Assembly: GCF_004571025.1 (NCBI RefSeq)
Contig: NZ_SPQT01000020.1
Span: forward strand, 111,928 to 175,927
Source of the DNA: Bradyrhizobium niftali
GTDB lineage: Bacteria; Pseudomonadota; Alphaproteobacteria; Rhizobiales; Xanthobacteraceae
Direction: 5' to 3'
Length of the DNA stretch: 64,000 nucleotides
Positions 1-9,061 of this stretch are shown one piece after another. Numbering within the stretch: position 1 is the stretch's first letter; every line of letters starts with the position of its first letter. Under the pieces are notes generated by a model. That model saw only the letters and a list, made by a program, of their open reading frames with translations, was not told the DNA's origin and searched no databases. The position numbers were made by a program, and so were the translations under genes.

Positions 1-287
1 TAGCGCGGCTCCAGATGCTTGGCTTCTTCGAATGACAATGGGCGCGTACGGTTTTCGTATCCGCGCATCTGGAACGCGCGTGCTGTGCCGATGGCGATCA
101 GCAGAAATGCGAGCGGCCACAGCCAGACATCGCCGGTCTTCAGCGCAGTCATCACCGCGGCCACGGCCGCAGAGGCCGAGCCCAGGAAAATCGCCCAGAA
201 ATTCTGCACCATAGAGTTGATGAGAGCGGCGTGGAGTATCGGCTCCAGCTCGTCTCGATCGCTCTGCTTCTGGTCGGCCAGCTGCAT
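1..287 (-). CDS. Membrane protein, N-terminal part only (possible diguanylate cyclase)
   Basis: Partial gene; the 3' end lies outside the window. The ATG at 287 follows an in-frame TAA (MQLADQKQSDRDELEP start). About 95 residues are visible. Two hydrophobic segments (about residues 30-49 and 54-69) form a short hairpin, followed by a basic stretch and the motif RPLSFEEAKHLEPRY. From memory this N-terminal pattern resembles membrane-anchored GGDEF proteins of Bradyrhizobium, but the catalytic domain is not in the window, so the family is a guess. It lies downstream of tolB on the same strand, beyond a terminator, so it probably has its own promoter in 288-495. It occupies the place where pal is usually found. 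Confidence 0.5.
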   Translation of the reverse strand, partial: MQLADQKQSDRDELEPILHAALINSMVQNFWAIFLGSASAAVAAVMTALKTGDVWLWPLAFLLIAIGTARAFQMRGYENRTRPLSFEEAKHLEPR

Positions 288-495
288 CGGCTTGTTACGC
301 GTCCTGTTTGGCGCGTACTTTTACCCAGCCCAGGTGAAGCTTTCCTGAGGGAACATCGTTAAAGGCGGGTTGTTTTTCGGCAATAGCGAACCTGTTTCTG
401 CTGAAATATCAATCAACTAGGCAAGCCTTGCCGGGCGCAAGGTGAAGGAAAGCTTGCCTTCCGCCCAGAAAGCGAAAAAATCGGTGTGATTTTTC

Positions 496-525
496 GAAAA
501 GATCGCGCGTCCGAAGACGCGATCT
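496..525 (-). terminator. Rho-independent terminator of tol operon
   Basis: Read on the minus strand, the stem AGATCG/CGTC pairs with GACG/CGATCT around a TTCG tetraloop, with a 2-nt CG bulge, and is followed directly by TTTT. It begins at the tolB stop codon. The C(UUCG)G loop is a classic stable tetraloop. It should end the tolQRAB transcript. Confidence 0.75.
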
Positions 526-1891
526 ATTGACCCGCCGTCGAAGACAATAGCGGCGACCATGCCGGGTCGGAGGCGAAGCCCGGCGTCGGCACCTTCAGCT
601 CGTTGCGGCCGGAGATGTCGACGGAGTACAGCGATGGCCCGCCATTGCCGCCGGGATCGCGGAAGAACATCAGCACGCGGCCGTTCGGCGAGAAGGTCGG
701 GCCCTCGTTGTGGAAGCCGGAGGTGAGGAGCCGCTCGCCGGAGCCGTCCGGCTTCATGACGCCGATCGAAAACTGCCCGCCGCCTTGCCTGGTGAAGGCG
801 ATGTAGTCGCCGCGCGGCGACCACACCGGCGTCGAATAGCTGGCGTTGGTGTCGTCCTTGGAGAAGGAGATGCGCTGCGCAGCTCCCCCGCCCGCCCCCA
901 TCACGTAGATCTGCGACCTGCCGCCGCGATCGGACTCGAAGCAGATGCGGGTGCCATCCGGTGAGTAAGACGGAGAGGTGTCGATCGCCGGCGTGTCGGT
1001 GAGGCGCGTGGTCGAGCGCGAGCGCAGATCCATCACGAACAGGTTGGAATTGCCGCCCTGCTGCAGGCTCATGATGACGCGCTGGCCGTCGGGCGAGAAG
1101 CGCGGCGCAAAGGTCATGCCGGGGAAGTTGCCGACGATCTCGCGCTGGCCGGTCTCGATGTTGAAGAGATAGACCTTCGGATCGCCCTGCCCGAACTCCA
1201 TATAGGTGATCTCTTGCGAGTTCGGCGAGAAGCGCGGCGTCAGCACGAGGTCTGAGCCGCGGGTCAGATAGCGCACATTGGCGCCGTCCTGGTCCATCAT
1301 CGCGAGCCGCTTGACGCGACGCTCCTTCGGCCCGGACTCGTCGACGAACACCACGCGGCTGTCGAAATAGCCCTTCTCGCCGGTCAACTTCTCATAGATC
1401 TGATCGGAGATGATGTGGGCGATGCGGCGCCAATATTCCGGCGAGGTGAAATATTGCTGGCCGGCGAGCTGCTGGCCGGTGACCACGTCCCACAGGCGGA
1501 ATTCGGCCTTGAGGCGGCCGTCCGGCTGCCGCGTCATGCGGCCGGTGACGAGCGCCTGCGCATTGAGGGTCTTCCAGTTCTCGAATTGCGGCGCGACGTC
1601 GATGTTGCTGATGCGCTCGATGAAGGCGGCCTGGTCGATCGGGGCAAACAGGCCCGAGCGCTTCAGATTGTTGGTGATGACCTGCGTGACGCCGTTGCCG
1701 ACGTCACCGTCGGCGGGCGAGCCTGGCACGAAATTGCTGATCGCGATCGGGATCGGCCGAAACTCCGTGGGATCGATGCGAAGCCGTCCCTGCGGCTGCT
1801 GAGCGAAGGCCTGTCCGCCTCCGAGCATCGCGAGCGTCGATCCTGTCAGGGTCATGAAGCGGCGGCGGTTCATCGAGCGGACGTCATTCAT
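524..1891 (-). CDS. tolB: Tol-Pal system beta-propeller protein TolB
   Basis: Periplasmic beta-propeller of the Tol-Pal system, which links the inner-membrane TolQRA motor to Pal during outer-membrane constriction. The protein is about 455 aa. The N-terminus has a twin-arginine-like signal (NRRRFMTLTG, Ala-rich, AFAQ cleavage region). An N-terminal alpha/beta domain is followed by repeated propeller motifs (FSPDG, YSPDG, WSPRGDYIAF, FSPNG). The ATG at 1891 (MNDVRSM) was chosen because it lies 23 bp after the tolA stop; a second ATG at 1873 (MNRRRF) is equally possible and puts the arginines at the terminus. Upstream extension of the frame only overlaps tolA. Last gene of tolQRAB. Confidence 0.95.
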   Translation of the reverse strand: MNDVRSMNRRRFMTLTGSTLAMLGGGQAFAQQPQGRLRIDPTEFRPIPIAISNFVPGSPADGDVGNGVTQVITNNLKRSGLFAPIDQAAFIERISNIDVAPQFENWKTLNAQALVTGRMTRQPDGRLKAEFRLWDVVTGQQLAGQQYFTSPEYWRRIAHIISDQIYEKLTGEKGYFDSRVVFVDESGPKERRVKRLAMMDQDGANVRYLTRGSDLVLTPRFSPNSQEITYMEFGQGDPKVYLFNIETGQREIVGNFPGMTFAPRFSPDGQRVIMSLQQGGNSNLFVMDLRSRSTTRLTDTPAIDTSPSYSPDGTRICFESDRGGRSQIYVMGAGGGAAQRISFSKDDTNASYSTPVWSPRGDYIAFTRQGGGQFSIGVMKPDGSGERLLTSGFHNEGPTFSPNGRVLMFFRDPGGNGGPSLYSVDISGRNELKVPTPGFASDPAWSPLLSSTAGQ

Positions 1892-1914
1892 TGCAAAGTT
1901 CTTTTGTTCGGATG

Positions 1915-2874
1915 TCACAACATATCTTTCAGGCCGAAAGTCATCGGAATGAGCTTCCAGCTCTCGTACTGCTGCTTCGGCATGAATGAATAGACCTGGC
2001 ACTGCACGATGGCGCGCTTGGCGCTCTCGGCCACCGCCTGGGCGATCGAGCGCGACGGCCCCCGCACCGCGACGACGACGGGCTCGGACGCGAGCGATCC
2101 GTCGATCTTCATGGGAATGTCGATGTCGGCTTCGTACTGGTCGGCGTCCTGCCCGTTATAGGTCGGCGTGAAGCAGCGCTTGACCGCGCCCTGGAATGCA
2201 CCTCGCCAGGTCGCGACGTTGTTGGCGGCCGTCCCGGTCGCCGATCCCAGCGCGGCGGACGCATTCAGCGCCGAGCCGGTGAGCTCGTGCCGGGTCGCAG
2301 CGCGCTTGTCGAGGTCGCGCTGGATCTGCGCGGGATCGAAGCTGCGCTCCTTGGGCTTCGGCTGCTGCTGCGGCTGCACCGCCGCGACCTTCTGCTCCAC
2401 GGGCTTGGGCGGCGGCTTCTTGGTGTCCAGCTTCTTCTGGAGCTCAGCGATCGGATCTTCCTTGGCTGGATCAGGCTTCTTCTCCTGCGGCTTCGGCTCT
2501 TCCTTCGGTTTCGCCTCGGCCACGGGCTTCGGCGGCTCGGGCTTCTTCTCGACCGGCTTCTCGACGGGTTTGGGCGGCGGCTCGGGCGTCGAGTTGGTCT
2601 TGATCAGCTCTTTCTTCTCGGTGACCTTGCCGACGGCGTCCTCTTCGGGCTTGGCTTCCGCGATCTTCTCGACCTTGGGCTTCGGCTCTTCCTTCTTGCC
2701 GGTCTTCTGCCCCGCCATCATCTTGGCGAGCTGATCGGAGGAGATGATGTCGACCGGGAGCGACTCTTCCGGCGCGACAAAGGCCCTGCTGCTAAAGGTG
2801 ACGAGGCCCCATCCAAGCACGAGGACGTGGAGGGCAATCGACGCAACGAGTGTCTTGTCGACGTTCACCTTCAC
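1915..2874 (-). CDS. tolA: Cell envelope integrity protein TolA
   Basis: Inner-membrane protein that spans the periplasm and transmits TolQR energy to TolB/Pal. It is 319 aa and has the three TolA parts: one N-terminal membrane helix (about residues 10-30), a long Pro/Lys/Glu-rich extended region (about 45-190, many PKP/EEPKP repeats), and a C-terminal globular domain with the conserved pattern of a TolA/TonB-like fold (about 215-319). The start is GTG at 2874, only 4 bp after the tolR stop, so translation is probably coupled. Confidence 0.93.
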   Translation of the reverse strand: MKVNVDKTLVASIALHVLVLGWGLVTFSSRAFVAPEESLPVDIISSDQLAKMMAGQKTGKKEEPKPKVEKIAEAKPEEDAVGKVTEKKELIKTNSTPEPPPKPVEKPVEKKPEPPKPVAEAKPKEEPKPQEKKPDPAKEDPIAELQKKLDTKKPPPKPVEQKVAAVQPQQQPKPKERSFDPAQIQRDLDKRAATRHELTGSALNASAALGSATGTAANNVATWRGAFQGAVKRCFTPTYNGQDADQYEADIDIPMKIDGSLASEPVVVAVRGPSRSIAQAVAESAKRAIVQCQVYSFMPKQQYESWKLIPMTFGLKDML

Positions 2875-2878
2875 CGGC

Positions 2879-3331
2879 CTAGGACCCCTGATCCGCTTCG
2901 GTGACGAGCGCCAGCTTCTTGAATCCGGCGCCGGACAACAGGCCCATGACCCTGGCTACCGTGCCGTAATCCGCCTTCTTGTCGGCGCGCAGATAGATGC
3001 GCTCCTCGAGCCCGCCGCGCGCATCCGTGATCGCCTTCAGCTTCGGCACCAGCTCGTTGATCGCGACCTCGGCGTCGTTGATGAAGACCTTGCCCTTGAT
3101 GTCGACAGACATCTGAAGCGGCTTCTGGTCGTTGTTTTCGAGGCTCTTGGCCTGGGTCTGCGGCAGGTCGAGCGGCACACCGACCGTCAACATCGGCGCC
3201 GAGACCATGAAGATGATGAGCAGCACCAGCATCACGTCGACCATCGGCGTGACGTTGATCTCGGCCACGACGGGCTTGCGCCGACCACGGCGCCCGCCGC
3301 CTCCGGACGAACTGGCTACGTTCATCGCCAT
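2879..3331 (-). CDS. tolR: Proton channel subunit TolR (ExbD family)
   Basis: Inner-membrane partner of TolQ in the proton-driven motor. It is 150 aa with one membrane helix at about residues 28-48 that carries the essential membrane Asp (D32 in TPMVDVMLVLL), as expected for ExbD/TolR, and a periplasmic C-terminal domain. The N-terminal cytoplasmic tail is Gly/Arg-rich. It lies 43 bp downstream of tolQ and 4 bp upstream of tolA. A second possible ATG lies two codons in. Confidence 0.95.
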   Translation of the reverse strand: MAMNVASSSGGGGRRGRRKPVVAEINVTPMVDVMLVLLIIFMVSAPMLTVGVPLDLPQTQAKSLENNDQKPLQMSVDIKGKVFINDAEVAINELVPKLKAITDARGGLEERIYLRADKKADYGTVARVMGLLSGAGFKKLALVTEADQGS

Positions 3332-3374
3332 GATCGAATGCCCAAATTGCCCTTCACACTATACATGCCGTCCG

Positions 3375-4091
<717 letters not shown>

Positions 4092-4708
4092 AAGCAGTAT
4101 CCTCTCAAGGCGATCGTTACCTGATGCTCCGCGGCAGCAAATGACCGCCGGTTCCCCAACTGCCGCGCTAGAACCGGCGCGGCCGGCAAGCCCGCTCAAA
4201 GCCTTGTCTTTCTGGGGTGCAGGGGGCTCGTCCAAAGCCGGCCGCCTGCTTTCCCTGCCAAGATGTCAAAACTATGGGCCTCGACGACGGCTATGGGCGC
4301 GATTGTCCGTTCTTACCAGAGCCCGGCGATAGTTAATGCGGGGTTACCGGAGCTGAATTTGGCTGCGGGAAAGGTAGGCGGTGCAGGCGGTTGGCGGCTT
4401 TGGGCGGTGCATGGCGGCCGACGGACCGGAGCGGATCCCACTGGCGGCGGGTTCCCACCACCCTTGCCAGGGAAGGCCAGGGAGGGGTGCCGCACAGGGG
4501 GACTCGTGGCGCTACGACACTGCGCAACCGACCGCCCCTTCTGGAACCTCCTCCCCCGCCCAGCCCGCAATCGCAGGGAGCGTCGTGTGCGCCACAGCTA
4601 CACCACGCCCACATGCTCCATCTCGCATCTCGCGGCGGGCACGAGCTGATAGGCTGAGCTCGCGGACAACAATGTGCCGGCATCACCGGCCAGCCCGAGG
4701 AGCATCCC
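4092..4708. other. Intergenic region between divergent tolQ and ggt
   Basis: About 617 bp with no convincing gene. It must hold the tolQ promoter (minus) and the ggt promoter (plus). The part 4430-4560 is very GC-rich with imperfect inverted repeats around ACCACCCTTGCCAGG and CCAGGGAGGGGTG, of the type dispersed between genes elsewhere in the window. The open frames here lack ribosome binding sites and recognisable protein pattern. Confidence 0.5.
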
Positions 4709-6445
4709 ATGTCGAAACCACAAACCAATATGCGGTGGATGGCCGCCGCGATCGTATCGGTCGGCCTCGTCACGTTCGGCGCCGCGCGCGCGGCATCGGT
4801 CGCGCCGGTCGCCGCGCAAAACGGCATGGTGGTGTCCGCGCAGCATCTGGCGACCCAGGTCGGTGTCGATGTGCTGAAGCGCGGCGGCAATGCCGTCGAT
4901 GCCGCTGTGGCCGTCGGTTATGCCTTGGCCGTCGTCTATCCGGCCGCCGGCAATCTCGGTGGTGGCGGCTTCATGACGATCCAGCTCGCCGACGGCCGCA
5001 AGACCTTCCTCGATTTCCGCGAGACGGCGCCCAAGGCAGCGACGGCCAATATGTATCTCGACAAGGATGGCAACGTCATCAAGGGCATCTCGACCAAGGG
5101 GCATCTCGCTGTCGGCGTGCCAGGATCCGTCTCGGGGATGGAATATGCGCGCGAAAAATACGGCACCATGAAGCGCGCCGACCTGCTCGCCCCCGCGATC
5201 CAGCTCGCCGAACAGGGCTTTGCGCTGGACCAAGGCGACATCGACTTGTTGCGCACGGCGACGAAGGATTTCGAGGAAGACCCCGCGTCCGCCGGTATCT
5301 TCCTCAACAACGGCAAACCGTTCGAAGTGGGTGAGAAGCTGGCGCAGTCGGAACTCGCCAAGACACTGCGCGAGATCAGCAGCAAGGGCACCGACGGCTT
5401 TTACAAGGGCTGGGTCGGCAGCGCCATCGTGGCATCGAGCCAGGCTGGCAAAGGCCTGATCACGCAGGACGACCTCGACAGCTACAAGACGCGCGAGCTC
5501 GCACCCGTCGAATGCGACTATCGCGGCTACCACGTGATCTCCGCGCCGCCACCGAGCTCGGGCGGCGTCATCATCTGCGAGATCCTGAACGTCCTGGAGG
5601 GCTATCCGCTGAAGGAGCTGGGCTATCATTCCGCGCAGGCCGTGCACGTGCAGATCGAGGCCATGCGGCACGCTTACGTGGACCGCAACAGCTATCTCGG
5701 CGATCCGGATTTCGTGAAGAATCCGCTCGACCGCCTCCTCGACAAGAATTACGCGACCAAGATCCGCGCCGTGATCGATCCGAACAAGGCCGCGATCTCC
5801 AAGGACATCAAGCCGGGCGTCGCGCCGCACGAGGGCAGCAACACCACGCATTATTCAATCGCGGACAAGGACGGCAACGCCGTATCGGTGACGTACACGC
5901 TGAACGATTGGTTCGGCGCCAAGGTGACGGCGGCCAAGACCGGCGTGCTGCTGAACGACGAAATGGACGACTTCACCGCCAAGGTCGGGGTGCCGAACCT
6001 TTATGGCCTGGTGCAGGGCGAGGCGAATGCCATCGCTCCGGGCAAGCGGCCGTTGTCCTCGATGAGCCCGACCATCGTCACCAAGGACGGCAAGACCGTC
6101 ATGGTCGTGGGCACGCCCGGCGGCAGCCGCATCATCACGGCCGTGTTGCAGACCATGATCAACGCGATCGACTACGGCATGAACGCACAGGAGGCCGTCG
6201 ACATGCCGCGTATCCACCAGCAATGGCTGCCGGACCTCACCAACGTCGAGAACTACGCGCTGTCACCGGACACGCAGAAGATTCTAGAGGGGATGGGGCA
6301 CAAATTCGGGCCGCCGCAACCGGCGAACCACCTCGCGGTCATCATCGTCGGCGCGCCCTCGCTGAACGGCGAGCAAGTCGGCAATAACCGCTACTACGGG
6401 GCCAATGATCCACGCCGCAACAGTGGACTGGCGGCCGGGTATTGA
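4709..6445 (+). CDS. ggt: Gamma-glutamyltransferase (glutathione hydrolase precursor)
   Basis: Periplasmic enzyme that cleaves or transfers the gamma-glutamyl group of glutathione and related peptides. It is 578 aa, normal for the family, with a signal peptide (about residues 1-29). The autoprocessing site is visible as NTTHYS: Thr379 should become the N-terminal nucleophile of the small subunit. The GNLGGGGFM motif of the large subunit, the LNDWF loop, and PLSSMSPTIV and GTPGGSRI of the small subunit are also present. GAGGAG precedes the ATG by 6 nt. It is monocistronic between divergent tolQ and a convergent SDR gene. Confidence 0.95.
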   Translation: MSKPQTNMRWMAAAIVSVGLVTFGAARAASVAPVAAQNGMVVSAQHLATQVGVDVLKRGGNAVDAAVAVGYALAVVYPAAGNLGGGGFMTIQLADGRKTFLDFRETAPKAATANMYLDKDGNVIKGISTKGHLAVGVPGSVSGMEYAREKYGTMKRADLLAPAIQLAEQGFALDQGDIDLLRTATKDFEEDPASAGIFLNNGKPFEVGEKLAQSELAKTLREISSKGTDGFYKGWVGSAIVASSQAGKGLITQDDLDSYKTRELAPVECDYRGYHVISAPPPSSGGVIICEILNVLEGYPLKELGYHSAQAVHVQIEAMRHAYVDRNSYLGDPDFVKNPLDRLLDKNYATKIRAVIDPNKAAISKDIKPGVAPHEGSNTTHYSIADKDGNAVSVTYTLNDWFGAKVTAAKTGVLLNDEMDDFTAKVGVPNLYGLVQGEANAIAPGKRPLSSMSPTIVTKDGKTVMVVGTPGGSRIITAVLQTMINAIDYGMNAQEAVDMPRIHQQWLPDLTNVENYALSPDTQKILEGMGHKFGPPQPANHLAVIIVGAPSLNGEQVGNNRYYGANDPRRNSGLAAGY

Positions 6446-6465
6446 TCGCCTTCCCCACCCTTACG

Positions 6466-6497
6466 ACTGAATACCCCGCGAAAGCGGGGTATTCAGT
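6466..6497. terminator. Perfect 14-bp hairpin with GAAA loop
   Basis: ACTGAATACCCCGC, GAAA loop, GCGGGGTATTCAGT: a perfect 14-bp stem closed by a GNRA tetraloop, just after ggt and facing the convergent SDR gene. It has no T-run, so it may be a bidirectional hairpin that stabilises 3' ends or part of a dispersed repeat rather than an intrinsic terminator. Confidence 0.55.
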
Positions 6498-6560
6498 TCG
6501 TAGCCCGCATGGGGGATTTTCGGGCGATCCCGGATATCGCTTCGCTCATCCGGGCTACGG
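6498..6560. repeat. REP-like palindromic repeat (GTAGCCCGGATGAGCG type)
   Basis: Contains TAGCCCGCATGGGGGATTTT and, inverted, CGGATATCGCTTCGCTCATC followed by CGGGCTACG. The ends TAGCCCG/CGGGCTA are inverted. This sequence type is familiar from many proteobacterial intergenic regions as a REP-like element. It sits next to the 14-bp hairpin. Confidence 0.55.
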
Positions 6561-6570
6561 CGCCCTTCCC

Positions 6571-7281
6571 TCACCACTTCTCCTTCGAGGTCCGCACATC
6601 GAGCTCGAACGACCAGGCACGTTCGGGCTGGCGGTAGAGGAAGGCGAAGCCATCGACGATGCCTTCGATGTCGATCAGGCTGTCTTCGCGGCTCGCCGCA
6701 TCGGGAAAGCGCGAAAGGATCTTGTCGCCGGCGATCGCACCGTCGACCACGACATGGCCGACATGGATGCCGTCGCTCGCATATTCCTTGGCCATCGCCT
6801 GTGCCAGCGTGCGCAGGCCAGCCTTTGACGAGTTGAACGCACCATAGCCGGAGCGTCCGCGCAGCGAGGCGCTGGCGCCGGTGAAGAGCAGCGTGCCTGC
6901 CTTCTTCGGCACCATGCGACGCACCGCCTCGCGGCCGAACAGGAAGCCGCCGAAGCACACGACGCGCCAGGCCTTCTCGAAATAGTCGGCTTCCATCTCG
7001 ATGATCTTGCCGGGCGTATTGTTACCGGCGTTGTAGATGGCGAGATCGAGGTCTTCGCCGGCGGCATCAAACAGAGCGACAATTTCGCTCTCGCTGGTCG
7101 CGTCCGCGACGATGGGCACGGCCGCTCCGCCCGCCTTGATGATGTCGTCTGCGACCGCCTGCAACGCGGACAGCGTGCGGCCCGCGACGATCACCTTGAG
7201 GCCATCGGCCGCAAAGCGCTTGCAGAGCCGGGCCCCGAGCCCGCGGTCCGGGCCGACACCGATCACGATTGCCGTCTTCAT
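6571..7281 (-). CDS. Atypical short-chain dehydrogenase (SDR_c10-like, Phe for catalytic Tyr)
   Basis: Rossmann-fold protein of 236 aa. The NAD-binding loop reads GVGPDRGLG instead of the canonical TGxxxGxG, NAG is present at about residues 84-86, and the catalytic YxxxK is replaced by F149-x-x-x-K153 (GYGAFNSSKAG). This combination matches the SDR subgroup cd05373 (SDR_c10), described as lacking the active-site Tyr. It may bind nucleotide and a ligand without normal dehydrogenase activity; the reaction is unknown. GGAG lies 7 nt before the ATG. It is 25 bp downstream of cysE and probably cotranscribed with it. Confidence 0.85.
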   Translation of the reverse strand: MKTAIVIGVGPDRGLGARLCKRFAADGLKVIVAGRTLSALQAVADDIIKAGGAAVPIVADATSESEIVALFDAAGEDLDLAIYNAGNNTPGKIIEMEADYFEKAWRVVCFGGFLFGREAVRRMVPKKAGTLLFTGASASLRGRSGYGAFNSSKAGLRTLAQAMAKEYASDGIHVGHVVVDGAIAGDKILSRFPDAASREDSLIDIEGIVDGFAFLYRQPERAWSFELDVRTSKEKW

Positions 7282-7306
7282 GGGGTGGCTCCGTACAATG
7301 ATGGGA

Positions 7307-8074
7307 TCAGGCCGCCGAGGCAGGTTCGGGGCAGTTGGTCAGCCGCGCGGGATTGCCGACGGCCGTGCAGCCAGCGGGCACGTCTGACGTCACGAGCGCG
7401 TCGGCGCCGATCTTGGCGAAATCGCCGATGCTGATGTCGCCGAGGATGGTCGCACCACCGCCGATATAGACGCCGCGGCCGATCCGCGGTGAGCGCGTCG
7501 GCAGTTCACTGCCGCGACCGATGCTGACGTTCTGGAGGATGGTGACCTCGTCGCCGATTACCACATTGGCGCCGATCACGATGCCCGTGGCATGGTCGAG
7601 ATAGACCGATGATCCGATGCTGGCGGCCGGATGGATGCTGACCTGCAAGGCATTCGAGGCCTCGTTCTGGAACAGCAGCGCCGCATCGCGATGATCGTGG
7701 AGCCAGAGCCAGTTCGAGACGCGCCAGGCTTGCAGCGCGACATAGCCCTTGAAATGCAGCAGTGGCGGCAACAGGTCGGCGATGGCGGGATCGTGGATCG
7801 CGATGGCCTGCAAGTCGCGGCTGGCCAGCTCGATCAGATCGGGCGAGCCGCGAAAGGCAGCAAGGGAAAAGGCCGAGACGCGCGCGCGCTCGGCTTCACT
7901 GCCGCCGAGCCGACGTCCGATCAGATCGGACAAGGCCGCGGCGAAATCATCATGAGCGAGAATGGTGCCGGCAAGGGCCCTGCCGAAGATGGGATCGGCG
8001 TCCGCCACGCGCTGCGCCTCGCCGCGGACCTGCTGCCAGAGCCTGTCGCTCGTCATGATCGCAGCTTCCGCCAT
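7307..8074 (-). CDS. cysE: Serine O-acetyltransferase
   Basis: First step of cysteine synthesis from serine: transfer of acetyl from acetyl-CoA to L-serine. It is 255 aa with an all-helical N-terminal domain (about 1-140) and a left-handed beta-helix of hexapeptide repeats (about 145-240: HPAASIGSSVYLDHATG, VIGANVVIGDEVTILQNVSIG). The DHATG motif carries the catalytic Asp/His. The C-terminus after the helix is short and ends in EPASAA; the usual cysteine-feedback tail is not obvious. GGAGG lies 6 nt before the ATG at 8074. An SDR gene follows on the same strand. Confidence 0.92.
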   Translation of the reverse strand: MAEAAIMTSDRLWQQVRGEAQRVADADPIFGRALAGTILAHDDFAAALSDLIGRRLGGSEAERARVSAFSLAAFRGSPDLIELASRDLQAIAIHDPAIADLLPPLLHFKGYVALQAWRVSNWLWLHDHRDAALLFQNEASNALQVSIHPAASIGSSVYLDHATGIVIGANVVIGDEVTILQNVSIGRGSELPTRSPRIGRGVYIGGGATILGDISIGDFAKIGADALVTSDVPAGCTAVGNPARLTNCPEPASAA

Positions 8075-8125
8075 TGTCGCCTCCGGCCCATCCGCGTTTG
8101 TAGCTGCGAATATAGGCGGTCCGCA

Positions 8126-8275
8126 TCAAGGCGCCAGTGATGCCGGAGGGACGTAACGCCGCTCGGGGGCGCGACCCGACCGCGCCCGCTTGCGCAGGCA
8201 CAGCGCATACAGCCAGCCGCCGCCTGCGACGAGGGCCGGCAGGACGTAAAGCGCGAAATCGCGGAGCAGGATCAT
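8126..8275 (-). CDS. Small membrane protein, 49 aa, translationally coupled
   Basis: MILLRDFALYVLPALV... has one N-terminal membrane helix (about residues 5-27) followed by a basic tail rich in Arg and ending in YVPPASLAP. Its ATG overlaps the stop codon of the upstream 84-aa gene (ATGA, 8272-8275), a strong sign of coupled translation. The function is unknown; likely a single-pass inner-membrane peptide acting with its neighbour. Confidence 0.6.
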   Translation of the reverse strand: MILLRDFALYVLPALVAGGGWLYALCLRKRARSGRAPERRYVPPASLAP

Positions 8276-8526
8276 GGGGCAAGGTCCGCTGTCGCAAACT
8301 TGACGGCGCGCCGCAGCGCGAACGCGGCAAGCTCGTAGAGGGCGCAGCTGAGAAAGATCTTCCAGGCATCGGTGGTCACGAGGTCCTGATAGGACTTGAT
8401 CTCCGTCGGCCAGTGGTTGAGGAACGCGATCGCGAGCGGCACTGAGACGCCGAACCGGTCGAATAGCGCCGAGGCGCGCTCGAGGAGCGCGATACGCTGG
8501 CTGATCTCGTTGCGTTCGGCGGTCAT
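8272..8526 (-). CDS. Hypothetical protein, 84 aa
   Basis: Not recognised as a named family. Starts MTAERNEISQRIALLERAS with an amphipathic N-terminal helix, then PLAIAFLNHWPTEIKSYQ and a hydrophobic Ala-rich segment (about residues 60-77). It may be membrane-associated. It overlaps the next small gene by 4 nt, so the two form a unit. It is located between cysE and another small gene on the same strand. Confidence 0.6.
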   Translation of the reverse strand: MTAERNEISQRIALLERASALFDRFGVSVPLAIAFLNHWPTEIKSYQDLVTTDAWKIFLSCALYELAAFALRRAVKFATADLAP

Positions 8527-8595
8527 GGTCGTACCCGTTGGCGCGCACGGGAGGCGCGCTGTCAGGGCTTGGTCGGGCCTGGCGCGAATCGGGTT

Positions 8596-8763
8596 CTACC
8601 GGTCCTGCACATGTGCGTGATCAACGCCACATAGCGAATGCCGGCCGGGGCACAGGCGGAAATGGCAGTCGGGATCGGACGCGCAGCTGCCATAGACGAC
8701 GCTGATATAGCCCAGCGCCGCGAAGGCGGTCACGCCAAGCAGCAGGCGGGTCCAGGGGTCCAT
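8596..8763 (-). CDS. Small Cys-rich membrane-anchored protein, 55 aa
   Basis: Translation starts MDPWTRLLLGVTAFAALGYI and continues through a single membrane helix (about residues 6-23), then a short extracytoplasmic tail with four Cys (GSCASDPDCHF, RLCPG, HSLCG) and ends HVQDR. GAGG lies 7 nt before the ATG. The helix-plus-cysteines layout suggests an exported domain with disulfides or bound metal. No function can be assigned. Confidence 0.6.
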   Translation of the reverse strand: MDPWTRLLLGVTAFAALGYISVVYGSCASDPDCHFRLCPGRHSLCGVDHAHVQDR

Positions 8764-8888
8764 GATGCGCCTCGTCCATGCAAGAGCAGCGCGGCCCGGT
8801 GGGACAGCGCGCGCAAGTCTTGGTGTCGCTGAACCGTGCGCCGGTTCTGAATCAAAAGCGCTGGCCTATCTATCCACGCCTTGCCATG

Positions 8889-8935
8889 CGGTATGAAGAA
8901 CGTGGATGCCCGGGACAAGCCCGGGCATGACGACC
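8889..8935. repeat. Dispersed palindrome (GTCATGCCCGGGCTTGTCC type)
   Basis: Core ATGCCCGGG-ACAAG-CCCGGGCAT (8906-8928), flanked by GAAGAACGTGG and GACGACC. This type is common between genes in rhizobial genomes. It lies in an otherwise empty 298-bp gap (8764-9061). Confidence 0.6.
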
Positions 8936-9061
8936 TCTCATCTGCGTGGAACGGAGCTCTCCCCAAAACCAAACCGCCCGCCTGCGGGGTACGCAGGCGA
9001 GCGGCTCGGGGCCATCAGGACTTTGGGGGCATGCGCCTGAAGGCTTTGAGAAGTGTCCAGA

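Noticed and set aside
4598..5851. 417-aa minus-strand ORF opposite ggt
   Set aside because: Antisense shadow; ggt has all catalytic motifs and a good ribosome binding site.
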